A stretch of DNA of 64,000 nt. Source: Linum tenue. Lineage: Eukaryota > Streptophyta > Magnoliopsida > Malpighiales > Linaceae. Within the stretch, counting starts at the first letter, position 1. Each line of letters starts with the position of its first letter. A program made the position numbers and the translations under genes. The stretch lies in NCBI GenBank assembly GCA_946122785.1, contig CAMGYJ010000006.1, forward strand, positions 72,479,676 through 72,543,675. The letters run 5' to 3'. Positions 46,051 through 58,990 of this stretch are shown here, piece after piece. The notes beneath the pieces are model-generated. The model did no database searches, was not told where the DNA came from, and saw only the letters and a list, made by a program, of their open reading frames with translations.

Positions 46051-49014
46051 CTACACTTGGGAAGATGACGATGAAGATGATGAGGATACTGCATCCCAGC
46101 GCCATATTGTTCCATCCTCGCAGCAGCTAAGGATGGTGCTGCATTCAGGCAAGCATGCAAGATTAAACGAAACTCTTCGAGCTGCAAGATTCAAATAATA
46201 TTATGCCAAACACTTGATAAAATCATTAAGATGTACCTGCCATCAAAAGACATTGCGGTCTGTCTAATTGGAGATTTGGATTGAGCATGAGAGAGTCTGA
46301 TCAAGAAACACAAAATTTCGAAGTCACATTTGTCTGCTGCGATTCAGTTCTATAATGTAGAAGTTGGCATTTTGTTGCTGTAATCTTACAAACCTTGCTA
46401 TAAGACTGGGGGGACTGGTTTGCAGCTCCCAGACAAAGATCTTCCCCTCTCTGTTCCCTGTAAACAGCCAGCGGAGTGTGTGAATCATTGATCAGCCGTG
46501 GAATTTATGCTTACCTTAGTGAAATACAAGGGAAGAAGAAAGTTGTCATGTATGCATACCTATGGCAGCAGCATTATAGTGGAAGTCGCACGAGAACTTG
46601 ATGAACCAAATGTCACATTCTGGAACAGGGTATTTTTGAAGGATGTCCACCGTCCCCTGTACAAAAATTCTGAGTTATAAGAAAATAGCAAACACTGAAC
46701 ATTCAACATTCGTCATCAGGAATAACTCATGAAGTGCTCTAGTATGCGGTTCATGGATCTGAAATCTGATAATGTTGAAACTTCTAAATAGATGTTTATC
46801 AATCTCACCTCTCCGGGAGACTGATCCTTCGTTCTCGGTTCCCACAACACAATCTCATTGTCAACACTCTGCATTGGACGGGTAAATTACTCCAAGTGAG
46901 GACATACATGGAGTGTATTTCTATTTACCAACAATTGTAAATGTCGTCGCAGTGTTCTATGCATATCTGGTGACAACCACATGAGACATTTCACACCAAT
47001 TGGAATTCTAAACTGACACACCACCCCATCACTTTTGACTTGTTAATTGCATTGGATGGGGCTTGATGCTTCATACTGCAAGTGCTAATTCTACCCGCTC
47101 TCAATTTTAGTTCATAGAAATACAACGTGGGATCAAGCGACATTCTTACCTTTGAAAGGACAAAATCTCCAAGCCACCGGTTACAATCAACATAGTTTGA
47201 GTGAACTGAAGCTATGAAGACCTGAAAATCGGAAAGTAGCTTCATTAGTATGTGAGCACTCTTGATCTTCTACACTGAAGGACAAAATCAAGGAGGCTGC
47301 ATCTTGTATATAGAGACTAAAATAAAAACAGCAAGTAGTAGTCTCTCACCGGAAACTGCACATATTTGGTGGGGAACTTCGAAGGAAGGTCTGTCCACGT
47401 GAATGATTTTTCGACAGACGGCCAAAACTCTGGAAAAATGTTAAACCAACACTACACATTAACAGGAACTAAATTGCAAACAGGCAATCAAATTTTCACA
47501 GCATTATCCATTCCACAACTTGTTCCGTGAAACATGTCTACCATTCATCGAGGAGATTGTGTTTGTGCCTACCTTTCATTGACCAAATCTTCACAGTGTT
47601 ATCCATTCCACAACTTGCTATGCGATACATATCTGAAGGATGGAAGTCCTGCAGAGATAGCCACAAATTTAGTTATCCCAATCAGGTTATCCATGAAATG
47701 AAAATTCCACATAGAAATATACTTACGACACTTAAAACTTCGTTCCGATGACCCCCAGCTCCAGCAAATATGAGAATGCAAACTCCGGTATGAACATTCC
47801 ACAGGCGAACTGACTCGTCCTGCTCCAACCTCAGTTGTTTTGTCAAGAAGCCCAGAAAAGAAAAAAAGAGGAAACAAAAAGAAAACTCGATGATAGTAAT
47901 ACTCACTTTACTTGCTGATACCACAAGTGAAGGTTTTAGTGGCTGAGTCCTTATTTCATTTACTGAGTCCCCATGACCTACAAAGCTCTGCTCATACAAG
48001 TGAAAGAATGCAAGTGGACAAAAGATAGCACATAGTTACTAAGACTTGAAATACAACAGGTTCTACAAACTTCCAGCTATAACTATAAATGCATTCGAAA
48101 ACGGATTTATACATTTAACCATTTCCAAGCGACTTCACCTAGAGCTCATGGTCTAAGAGTTCTGAGAATGAGGGGCAAAACTCAACGACCAGCAAACATA
48201 TGTTTAGATTTCCTTGCTTGCAGTTCCATGGCAGTGAGTTCTTACAGAAAGGCCAGTAGCTACCAGTTGATTTCTACATAAAAAACTCCCCATTGCATAC
48301 CTTGTCTATCTTTTCGTGGCCAGCATCTATAACACGGATGATCCCATTGATTCCGCCAGCAACAACAAATGGGGATCCATCGCGATTGCACGCCCAGGTC
48401 ACCGTGTAGAAGGATTCATCCTTCTGATCTACAAAGCAAATGGAAAGTTCCAGGAGTGCTTCAATGATACAATCCAGCGCGCAACACTAAATACGAAATA
48501 TGAAAACTAGTATGCATACAGTTCTTACATCCTCATCGACATAAGACTGTAACACAGCTATAACTCCTCCTTCAAGGCATTGGTAGACAGTCACCTGAAA
48601 CACCAATCTTATTAAACCCTCAAAAAGACAGGCGCCGGAAGACTAAATATGAAACACCCAGCAGAGAGCTAAATTCACATAAAGTTCGAGCCTTTCTAGC
48701 ACACATTACGTAGATTTGACTTTGATTCGTTGACAAAATGATGATAAACCCTAGTCAATTAAAAGACAGAGGAGTAATGCAAGTTGGGTTCGGTAAAGAA
48801 AATAACTTTCAGAAGCTGCGGGGAAATCGTGACGCACCCGATTGCCGCCGACGGTGGCGAAGACGTTGAAGTAACGAGAGTCAATGAAGTTGAAGACGAC
48901 GGCGTAGAGAGGACGTTTGCCCTCTTGGAGACGGTTGGTGACCCTGTAGTCTCTTTTCTTCGAGGGAACGAGAGACCCGATAACTGGCTCGCACCCTAAA
49001 GGAATCCTGGCCAT
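46051..49014 (-). CDS. FIE: Polycomb WD40 protein FIE (EED homologue)
   Basis: Thirteen exons join in frame from 49014 down: 48838-49014, 48529-48594, 48301-48423, 47907-47987, 47727-47819, 47573-47648, 47350-47429, 47150-47221, 46809-46868, 46560-46656, 46394-46457, 46237-46296, 46051-46138, giving 378 aa. The ATG at 49014 starts MARIPLGCEPVIGSLVPSKK, matching the FIE N-terminus. WD-repeat landmarks are GHGDSVNEIRTQ (126-137), DESVRLWNV (150 on), FAGAGGH, DFHPSDMYRIASCGMD, NEIVLWEP and CCEDGTIWRWD near the end. FIE is the EED-type propeller subunit of PRC2 that reads H3K27me3 and supports the E(z) methyltransferases in seed and flowering control. The protein ends in a run of nine Ser (368-376) plus QV, a longer tail than I recall for Arabidopsis FIE (369 aa). 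All splice sites are canonical. Confidence 0.96.
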
Positions 49015-49404
49015 GGTCGCCGGCAGATTCACTGAGCTAAATCACTGTCCGCCGGTGGCGTCGATTTGAAGAGCTGGAACAACAAAAGCTAATGCGGAGG
49101 AGGAACATTGGGTAGAACGAGTGTGAGAACTGAGAAGCAAAAGAGAACATTGGGCCCAATTATTCTCCTTTTAAATTTAAAGGGAATCAAAAGCCCAATT
49201 TCGTGGACCTGAAAAGCCCAACTAGTAATTAATTACCCAATTACGTGTGATGCAAGTGGGTTGACTTGGTCAATGTCGGTTTGACGAGACGCGTCCAATT
49301 TAAACGCGTATTACTTGCGCATTACGCTACATGGGTAAAGCGGAAAATATAACCGACTGTCCAACGTTATTCTTCAGCTTGCTGAGCTTCTCCTGTTTAG
49401 AGGC
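49015..49404. promoter_or_regulatory. Upstream region of FIE, shared with the repeat array
   Basis: This interval separates the FIE start codon from the leader-like beginning of the repeat array on the opposite strand. It should contain the FIE promoter and 5' leader. No specific element can be named with confidence. Confidence 0.4.
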
Positions 49405-52400
49405 GCGTCCGAAGTGAGATCTTGCCGCAAAAGTGGTCGCCGGCGGGTTGCTTCCTTGGAATCGTTTCTAGTGGCGAGTAGAGAGTAGTGGTGCCTCTCT
49501 GACTCTGAGACCGTAGTGTCCGCTCGATCAATGTCGGTAATTTGCAGCGGATGACCGACGGTAGGGTTTCATGGTGTTTATCGGTGAGGGGATCATAATA
49601 CTCTTCTTCTAATCGCTCCTTGTCTTTGCTCTTCTATGCTTATCTAGATTTTGCGGAGACCCGTTCTGTCGCTTGCTGCAAAATTTTGATCGATATCGTT
49701 GAAACCTAAGAATCTGCGATTTATTTGTTTCGTGAGCCCTAATTCTGACGGCTTTAAGATACACGAGTTGTGGCTGCGTCTTTTTCTTCTCATATAGAAA
49801 TTGTGGGTGATCCATTCAAGAAATCTGTAGAAGTTATGGGAACGCGGGTAATTGTGGTGCGATTTTCATATACGGTCTGTTTGTTGGGTTCTTTGACAGT
49901 AACAAGAGTCGGTGGTTAGGGTTTTTCTATTGATCAGGCCAGTTAGGGTTTGAGTGCAGCCATGTTCGTGTGCTCGTTGATGATATAACCTTGCAAGTCC
50001 TTGCGGTATACATTTAAGTAAAGAAGGTCGAGTGTTTTCCTCACTATGATATATATTACATGAGTGGGGCGGTCCATTTTGTCATTTTGTCGCTTGGAGG
50101 TGAAATCATTTCTCTAGTATAACTTCTTATGTCCCTTCTCTGTTGCCTATAAATTTTTTTCTGGATGGCCATTTTGTCATTTTGTCGCTTGGAGGTGAAA
50201 TCATTTCTCTAGTATAACTTCTTATGTCCCTTCTCTGTTGCCTATAAATTTTTTTCTGGATGGGAAATCTCAGAGTTGCGCCTTAATTTGCTTATGAGCG
50301 CACTAGCTGCGATAACTATCTTTTGCTGTACTAGCCTAATATCTAATATTGTTGTTGGTTGATGATGCCTGGTCATGCCTATTCGGTTGTTTCCGTTGCC
50401 ATCTGGTTGCCCTATATTTCTGCACATATTAAATTGTTTCATTCAAGTTCTGCCAGTTGTAATAGATAAAGTGAATCTGAACTCTGCAATGTTCATTCAA
50501 TCAGTTGCCTCCTCGTGTTACGTTGTAGTCTGGTGACCCGAATATGTTGCCATCTTGGTCTAAGTTGAAGCGATGGTTTAGCAACTATAGTTACCTTTCT
50601 GCTCTATCTTTTTCTGAATGGAGTCCTAGATGGGAGCTTTGGAATGGTTAATAGAAACTAAGTACAAGCATGGGTTGGAGACCATGTTTGAGAAAGAAAG
50701 CTATTCCGAAAGTTGTGTCCCATTTTTCCTATAATTGAAGTTGTCCCTAACCATTCCAGCTGCCCTTCTGCTCTATCATATTCAGTGAATGTCTTAACTA
50801 GAGTCCTAGATGCGAACTTTGGAATGATTAAATACTGACGGGGAAAGCACATGGATTGGTGGCCATGTTTGAGTAACAATGTTGTGTGTCCGAAATGTCA
50901 GCCTTTATTTAATCATTCCAGTTGCCCTTCTGCTCTAGTTGTGTCCCATTGTTCCTATAATTGAAGTTGTCCCTAACTATTCCAGCTGCCTTTCTACTCC
51001 ATCCTATTCAGTAAATGCCTTAACAAGAGTCCTAGATGGGAACTTTGGAATGATCAAATATTGACTGTGAAAATACATGAATTGGTGGCCATGTTTAAGT
51101 AACAATGTTGTATGTCCGAAATGCCAGCAATTATTTAATCATTCCAGTTGCCCTTCTGCTCTATCCCGTGAATACAGAGTCCTAGAAGGTAACTTTGGAG
51201 TTAGTGATTCCAACTGAATATACATGGACTGGTGACCATGTTGTTGCTCTAAATGTTGTGTCCCTCTGCTCTATCTTGTGAAGAAAAGGTCATACATGGA
51301 CTGGTAGTCATGTTGTTGCTCTGAATCTTGTGTCCCTTTGTGTGTTATTTTGAGATAATGTTTGTTAACTGAAAATAACTAGTAGGAATCCTAGAGGGGG
51401 GAACTTTTTCAATGATTACTATGAAATTACTGTCCATTATGTCGAGTTGCGTGTTATTCTGTTGCATATCTTCTGCTGGGTTATTCAGCTGTTAATGTTT
51501 CCAAGTCTGACACGGAATTATGGCTGGAATGTGCTCGAATCTATGGAGGAATTGGCTCGACTGCATTTGTTTAGCTTAGCATTATTAAGGAGACTACCTA
51601 CCCTGTCAAAGCTGGGGGAACGTGTGCATTATCTAGATTTTAAGGAGACCTGTTCTGTCCCTTGATGCAAATTTATGTTCGATATCATTGAAACCACTTG
51701 TTTGGCTAAAAGGATTCAGAATCTGCAATTTACTTGCTTTGTGAGCTTTAATTCTGACGGCTTTAAGAAGCACGAGTTGTGGCTCCGTCTTTTTTCTTCG
51801 GATACAGAAATTGTGGGTGTTCTATTTAGGGAATTTGCAGAAGTTATGGGAACACGGGTAATTGGTGGTCCGATTTTCATGTACGGTCTGTTTGTTGAGT
51901 TCTTTGACAGTAACAAGAGTCAGTGTTTAGGATTTTTCTATTGATCAAGCCAGTTAGGATTAGAGTGCAGCCATGTTTGTGCGCTCGTTGATGATATAAT
52001 ATAACCTTGCAAGTCTTTTGGGTATACATTTACGTAGAGAAAGTTAGAAGGCAGTCAAATGTTTATTGACTATTATAAATTACAAGTCCATGCTGTCGTT
52101 TCGCCTCTTGGAGATGAAATCCTTTATATGGTATAATCCCTAAAGACCCTTCTCTGTTGCCTAGACTCTTATAATCCGAATGGAAAATCTCAGAGTTGTG
52201 CCTTAATTTGCTTAGCGACACACTAGTTGCCATAACTTGTGGTTTATAATGCTTGATTATTCCTGTTCGGTTGTTTCTGTTGCCACATGGTTGCCCTATA
52301 TTTCCGCACATATTAAATTGTTTCATTCAAGTTCTGCCAATTGTAATAGATAAAGTGAATCTGAACTCTGCAATGTTATTCAATCAGTTGCCTCCTCGTG

Positions 52401-53350
52401 TTACGTTGTAGTCTGGTGACCCACAAATATTTGTTGCCATCTTGGTCTAAGTTGAAGCGATGGTTAAGCGACTATAGTTGCCTTTCTGGTCTATCTTTTT
52501 ATGAATGGAGTCCTAGATGGGAGCTTTGGAATGGTTAATAGAAACTAAGTACATGCATGGATTGGAGGCCATGTTTGAGAAAGAAAGTTGTTCCAAAAGC
52601 TATGCCCCATTTTTCCTATAATTGAAGTTGTCCCTAACCATTCCAGCTGTCCTTCTGCTCTATCCTATGCAGTGAATGCCTTAACTAGTCATAGATGTGA
52701 ACTTCAGAATGATTAAATACTGGTTGAGAAAGTATATTGATTGGTGTCCATGTTTGAGTAACAATGTTGTATGTCCGAAATGCCAGCAATTATTTAATCA
52801 CTCCAGTTGCCCTTCTGCTCTATCCTGTGAAACCAAGTCTTATATAGAATCCTAGAAGTTACTTTGGATTTAGTGATTCCACCTGAATATACATGGACTG
52901 GTGACCATGTTGTTGCTCTAAATATTGTGTCCCTCTGCTCTATCTTGTGAAAAAAAGGTCATAAATAGGGTCCTAGAAAGGGTACTTTGGAGCGAGTGAT
53001 ACTAACCAAGATATACATGGACTGGTGGTCATGTTGTTGCTCTGAATCTTGTGTCCCTTTGCGTGTTATTTTGAAATAATCATGACTGTTTGTTAACTGA
53101 AAAGAACTAGTAGAAATCCTAGAGGGGTGAACTTTTTCAATGATTACTATGGAAATACTGTCCATTATGTCAGGTTGCGTGTTATTGTGCTGCATATCTT
53201 CTGTTGGATTGTTCAACTGTTAATGTTTCCAAGTCTCACACATTACAGCTAGAATGTGCTCAAATCTATGGAATAATTGGCTCGACTGCATTTGTTCGAC
53301 TTGGCCTTAATAAGGAGACTACCTGCCCTTTCAAAGTTGGGGAATGTGTG
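49405..53350 (+). repeat. Degenerate tandem array, units 1 and 2
   Basis: Two long units share the same order of words. The first half has a 'TTATCTAGATTTTGCGGAGACC' leader-like part, 'GATTCAGAATCTGC', 'GACGGCTTTAAGA' and 'AACAAGAGTC'. The second half has shorter sub-repeats with 'CCTAGATGGGAACTTTGGAATG', 'GGTGGCCATGTTTGAGTAAC' and 'CCAGTTGCCCTTCTGCTCTATCC'. Unit 1 begins with a GC-rich leader at 49405 and unit 2 near 51600. Open frames are short and broken, and I cannot assign a protein. The array may be repeated leader and intron sequence of the importin-like gene that follows. Confidence 0.6.
50074..50263. repeat. 95-bp perfect tandem duplication
   Basis: Units 50074-50168 and 50169-50263 start CCATTTTGTCATTTTGTCG and end CTGGATGG and appear identical. 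This is far younger than the diverged array units around it. Confidence 0.9.
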
Positions 53351-53618
53351 CATTAGTTTTACATGCATTTGAAGCGAAGAAGTTTGTAGAATCTTCAAGC
53401 ATTATGTTGCAGAGAGTCCATGGAGAGTACTTTGATGTTGCTACTATTAGTCCAAACCCAAGTGAAGTGAAGCATTTTAGTTCCCTTTTTTGAAGCCATG
53501 AGATTGCTTGTCCAGTTTCCAACTATTCTTATGGGCATCGCTATACATGTTTGAGTGCATTTCTTCTTTTGAAAGTTGAAAGAAATTCTATTCTCTAACC
53601 TGCAATCGATGATCACAG

Positions 53619-55038
53619 GTTTAATGGTGCCTTATCTCTTGAACTGTCTAATGATCATCATATTATGCTTATCATCCACCGCAAGATTGCCCTGGTACTG
53701 GGACAATGGGTTTCTGAGGTAGCTACTGTTCAACTACACATCTGTAGTTGTTCTCTCCCCGTGTACCATGTGGATTTTTGGCCTGAACATAATCACCTGT
53801 GACATTATGACATGCTACCTTGGTACAGCAGTTGAACTGAAGGGACAAGTTGATACTTTTGAAATCAATAATGTATAGATACGTTTCTGGTTAGCATTGG
53901 AGGAATTTACCACCTTATGCTACAAAGTTTGTGCCAACATGTTGGGAAACTCGTATAGTTTGGGAATTTGGAATCGTTGATGAATTCGTGTTATACTTGA
54001 ATGCGCTGATGTATTCCCACTTACTAGCAGATTAAGGATGAAACAAAAAGACCTGTGTGTTGTGGATTAATCAGAGATTGCTGCAAGCCAAGCACCTGTC
54101 GGCCAAAGTATGGTTCTTCAGATCTCTGTGATATCCATCTACTCTACACCCCTGTACCTGAATGTTCAAAAAGTTCTTTCCAGATTTCTTGTATTGCTTG
54201 GATGCTGTTTGATACTGATTTCTTCATTCATGGATTTAGCTAGCAGCTTGTCGGTCTCTGTGTTCGCATATCGAAGATGCCAACTTCTCTGAGCATGAAT
54301 TTCAGGATCTCCTTCCTGTTTGCTGGGACTCTTGTTTTAAGTTGTTTGATGAGGTTCAAGAATTAGTTTCGAAGGTAAAATGCTTCTTCTAATGTGCGTG
54401 TTTGTGTTTTGGTATGCGAAATGGCTCCTTTGGTTTGTCCAGCTGTTCATCTGCAGATGTGATTTTGTTTCAACTAGTCATCCTTTTATGTAAGCATACT
54501 TCAGTTTGGAAGAGGTGTGGCAATGCAAGATTTTTACTTTATGGAATTATGATGATTTGTTAGATCTTTAAGGTTAATTATGTTATGCTTACATTAGAAA
54601 ATTCAATAAGATGTCACAATCCTGTCTATTGGTTCCTTTTGCAATTTTCATAAGAAGCGACCTCCTAGTCCTCTTGTTGGTGCTTTCATGATTGCTTAGA
54701 TGCATGGAACTGTTAAACTCCATTCGTCTGTAGTTACTAAATACTACTTGGTCTACTAATCTATCTCTATCATCGCTCTGGATATCAGGTGGACAATGCA
54801 TCTTCCAACCAGATTCGGGCTTGTGCTTTCAATAATTTTGACTCTAAGACTGCCTCAGGTCCTTGATAAGCTTGATCTTATTCTGAGGTGTGCATTCTGT
54901 TCTTGGTTTCTTGTGCCAATAATGAATGCTGGTTGATTATCCACCTGTGCATCTATTTACTGTGGGCTTGAACTTTCGTAGTGTGTGCACAAGCATTATA
55001 CTGGGAGGTACCGATGAATCGGTCGACGAAGATTCCAG
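53619..55038 (+). pseudogene. Importin-11-like gene fragment, broken
   Basis: Exon-like blocks with good splice signals encode fragments of an importin-beta family protein resembling plant importin-11 (At3g08960 type, from memory): 53619-53718 (FNGALSLELSND ... LVLGQWVSE), 54031-54107 (IKDETKRPV...), 54240-54374 (LAACRSLCSHIEDANFSEHE ... ELVSK), 54789-54887 and 54982-55038 (CTSIILGGTDESVDEDS). Block 2 carries two extra bases after GLIR, block 4 changes frame after about ten residues, and roughly 200 residues normally lying between blocks 3 and 4 are missing. The N-terminal half and the C-terminus were not found. Introns are retained, so it is a duplicated, not a processed, pseudogene. It lies between array units 2 and 3. 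Confidence 0.75.
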
Positions 55039-55146
55039 GTTTAATCTTTAGCAACTTTGTTAAATTGGATGCAGTCCAGTTAGCCAAAAGCTGATATACA
55101 CGATCTTTTATTTATTTATCTATGGACCACGGTAGCGATAATATGA

Positions 55147-57840
55147 GTTCCAGCTGGTCCGAAGTGAGATCTTGCCACCAAAGGGGTACCCGACGGGTTG
55201 CTTCTTTGGAATCGTTTTTAGTGGCAAGTAGAGAGTAGAGAGTAGTGGTGCCAATTTGACTTGAGACAGTGTCTCTGCTTGATCAGTGTTGGTATTTTGC
55301 AGTGGATGTCTGACGGTAGGGTTTCATGGTGTTTATCGGTGAGGGAATCATTATACTCTTATTCTTGCTCCTTGTCCTTGCTCTTCTACGCATATGCTTA
55401 CCTAGATTTTGCGGAGACCCGTTCTGTCGCTTTATGAAAAATTTTGTTCGATATCGTTGAAACCAATTGTTTGGCTAAAAGGATTCAGAATCTGCGATTT
55501 ATTTGCTTCGTGGGCTCTAATTATGACGGCTTTAAGATACACGAGTTCTGGCTGCATCTTTTCCTCCTGATACAGAAATTGTAGGTGATCCATTCAAGAA
55601 ATCTGCTAAAGTTATGGAACGGGGGTAATTGGTGGTGTGATTTTCATATACGGTCTGTTTGTTGGTTTCTTCGACAGTAACAAAGTCGGTGGTTAGGGTT
55701 TTTCTATTGATCAGGCCAGCTAGGGTTTGAGTGCAGCCATGTTCGTGCGCTCGTTGATGATATAACCTTGCAAGTCTTTTGGGTATATATTTACGTAGAG
55801 AAGGCTAGAGGTGAAATCCTTTATATGGTATAATTCCTAAAGTCCTTTCTCTGTTGCCTAGACTTTTTTAATCCGGATGGAAAATCTCAGAGTTGCGCCT
55901 TAATTTGCTTATCGACGCACTAGTTGCCACTTGCCATAACTTGTGGATGAGTATCTTTTGCTGTACTAGACTAATACCTGATATTGTTGTTGGTTTATAA
56001 TGCTTGATTATGCCTGTTCGGTTGTTTCCGTAGCCACCTGGTTGCCCTACATTCCTGCACATATTAAATTGCTTCATTCAAGTTCTGCCATCCTTTTCTG
56101 AATGGAGTCCTAGTAGGGAGCTTTGGCATGGCTAATAGAAACCAAGTACAAGCATGAATTGGTGGCCGTGTTTGAGAAAGAAAGTTGGTCCAAAAGTTGT
56201 GTTCCATTGTTCCTATGATTCAAGTTGTCCCTAACCATTCCAGTTGCCCTTCTGCTCCATCCTATTATGTGAATGCATTAACTAGTCCTAGATGGCGACT
56301 TTGGAATGATTAAATATTGACTGATAAAATACATGGATTGGTGGCCATGTTTGAGTAACAATGTTTGAGAAAAATTAGTGAGCTAATGAGGGAATCGTTA
56401 TACTGTTCGTCTTATTGCTCATTGTCTTTGCTCTTCTATGCATATGCTTATCTAGATTGTGCGGAGACCCATTTTGTCGCTTGAGCAAAATTTCCTTTGA
56501 TATTGTTGAAACCAGTTTCGTGGGTAAAAGGATTCAGAATCTACGATTTATTTGCTTCGTGAACCCTAATTCTGACGACTTTAAGATACACGAGTTGTGG
56601 ATCTGTCTAATACATAAACTATGGGTGATCTATCCAGGGGATTTGCAAAAGTTGACAGAAACGTGGGTCATCGGGGTGCTATTTGCATATACGGGTGGTT
56701 GGTTGGTTTCTTTATCAGTGCCAAAGTCAGAGGTTGGAGTTTCTCGTTTGATCAGCCTGGTTAGGGTTGGTTGTGTCCAATTGTTCCCTCATTAAGGGTA
56801 TAACCTTGTGAGTCTTTTGGAGATGAATTTACGTTGGGAAGGTTGGTAGGCAAGGCCAAGTGTTTCCCGGCTATGATCTATTACCCGAGTTGGATGGTTC
56901 ATGTTTTCGTTTCGCCGCTTGGTGGAGAAATCTTTTATCTGGTACGATTCCTAATGCCCCGTTCTCTGTTGCCTATAATTTTTAAATCTTGATGGAGATC
57001 TAGCTGCAATAATGAATAATCTGGTGCGTCTTCTTGTTGGTTTGCAATGCTTGATTATGGCTGTTTAATTATTATTTTTCCGCAGCATTTGCATGCGCCA
57101 TGTTATTTCACATGTGTTCCTTCATTCAAGTTCTGCAAATTGCAATTGATATAGTAACAAAATTGAACTATGCAATGTTACGCTTAATCAGTGTCACCTC
57201 GTGCACCTTGTAGACACTATTGTTGCCATTCTGCTCTATCGTGTAAAGTAAAAATTACTAATGGAGTCCTAGAGGTGAACTCTGGAATGATTGATTATTT
57301 GAAACCAAGTAAATGCGTGGATTGATGGCCATGTTTGAGAAAGAAAAGTTGATCGGCTAGTGTCCCGTTGACCCTTCAGTTGAAATTGTCTTGAATCCTT
57401 CCAATTGCCCTTCTGCTCTATCCTACTCAGTGATGCCCTTATTAGAGTTCTAGATGGGAACTTTGGAATGATTAATACCGAGTGAGAAAATACATGGATT
57501 GGTGGCCATGTTTGAGTAAGAACACGGTGTGTCCGAAAATCCAGCAAGTGTTTAATCATTCCCGTAGCCCTTCTGCTGTAATCTTGTGTTACAAAGTCAT
57601 AAATGAAGTCCTAGAAGGGAACTTTGGTGTGAGTGATACCAACCGAGATGCACAAGAAATGTTGACCATGTTGTTGTTGTAGATATTGTGTCCCTTTGCG
57701 CGTTATTTTGAGATGATTCTGGTTGCCTCTCTGTTCGGTCCCAAATTCAATCATGACAATATTTTGTTAAGTGTGGAAGCCCTAAATTGAATCCTAGATG
57801 GGAATTCAATTGCTCTCATCCCACGGGAATCAGAGGCCTT
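55147..57840 (+). repeat. Degenerate tandem array, units 3 and 4
   Basis: Unit 3 (from about 55147) repeats the leader-like start of unit 1 (GGTCCGAAGTGAGATCTTGCC; 'TTTCATGGTGTTTATCGGTGAGGG') and runs to about 56390. Unit 4 (about 56390-57840) lacks that leader but has the rest. Both carry the short 'GGAATGATTAA' and 'TGGTGGCCATGTTTGAG' sub-repeats. Divergence between units is moderate, with many indels. No intact coding sequence is seen. Confidence 0.6.
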
Positions 57841-58490
57841 GGGGGGCTATGATTTTCATTCATCAAGTTGTCTCATCGGCTTCGAAACTCTCATGTCTCT
57901 GAACTATTTAGGAAGTATAGAGATACGCTACTGCCCTCTTCATCAAGTGGTCTGTAAAAAGCGGCTTGTTATTTGTCTTCCGTCGTATAACCTCTCTCTC
58001 ATCTGTGCGCAATGTGGACGGTCATTTTAGTCTTCTATATATTAAATCATTGACAGTTGACCTGATTTTGATGTAGTGGAAAGACTGCACAAGCTTCTTG
58101 ATAGTCTCTACTCTATGAAATCAATGACAGTTGAAAACTGTAATGCTTTGGATTGACTGCCTAGCAGAGCGTCTTTGAGCAGGTTGCTTGAAGATTATGG
58201 TTGTGACAAGGGAGCAAAGTTTAAATCAAGTCTCAAAGTAAAACCCTGCTTAGTCTGGTTGTCTTTTGTCATTTTGACACACATCAATTGTAAATCTGTT
58301 GGTTTAAACTTTTATACCGATTCCTTTCTTGGACAGTGCAACAGAAGGAGCGGAAGGAAGCTTTACTTACTCATTTGTCTTATTTGAAGCTTTGGATTGT
58401 GGCCACGTCCTAGGGAAAAATCTTGCCAGTCTTGGATTTCTGCCCTCAGAATCACGGGACATCATGAGGATGGTTAAGTGGAAGTAAAAG
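57841..58490 (+). pseudogene. Exon-like remnants of an unidentified gene
   Basis: Three coding-like patches occur. Around 57855-57945 one frame reads KLSHRLRNSHVSELFRKYRD; around 58160-58240 there is a Leu/Ser-rich patch ending at a GTAAAA donor. From an acceptor at 58336 the frame SFTYSFVLFEALDCGHVLGK runs on to a stop near 58487. Their composition looks like genuine protein, but I do not recognise the family, and no continuous gene model joins them. They may be the far end of the same duplicated segment as the importin fragment or another relic. Confidence 0.4.
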
Positions 58491-58990
58491 GTATTGGATT
58501 TGGATGTTCCTTGGTAATACCATGAGGCTTTGGCTGGGATTCATTGTTCTCGGTCGTTGTAAATTGTGCATGTTGGTTGGGTAAAAGAAATCATTTTGTT
58601 AATATTGGTTTTTCAACCAGTAAATCGTTAAGAAGGGTCCTAGCAAGGAAGAGGGTTCACAGGTTGATGATTTTCCTATTTCAAACACAAGAAGAATGTA
58701 AGTTAGCAGTGATTTGGTTCCTTATATGAACATTCAATTGCATTTCTGTTCGTATGTTATACTCTCAGAAATCAGTTTTTGGTAGGAAATCTATTTCCCA
58801 TAACTTGATTGATTGATATAAGTAACAAGTTCTTTGCTTCATCTGAGGACCCAAGCTCATTTCATCGATTTCTCAAGACTAGAAAGGTACTAAGAAATGG
58901 TTGTGGATAGAAGCCATTCAGCTAGACTTTTTTTTACCTCTTTCTTATATTAGGCAAGCTAGAAGTTGTATGCTAGGGAGACTGATAGAC
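58491..58990. other. Gene-free spacer
   Basis: I see no supported gene, repeat or element between the exon-like remnants and the Gypsy fragment. Confidence 0.4.
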
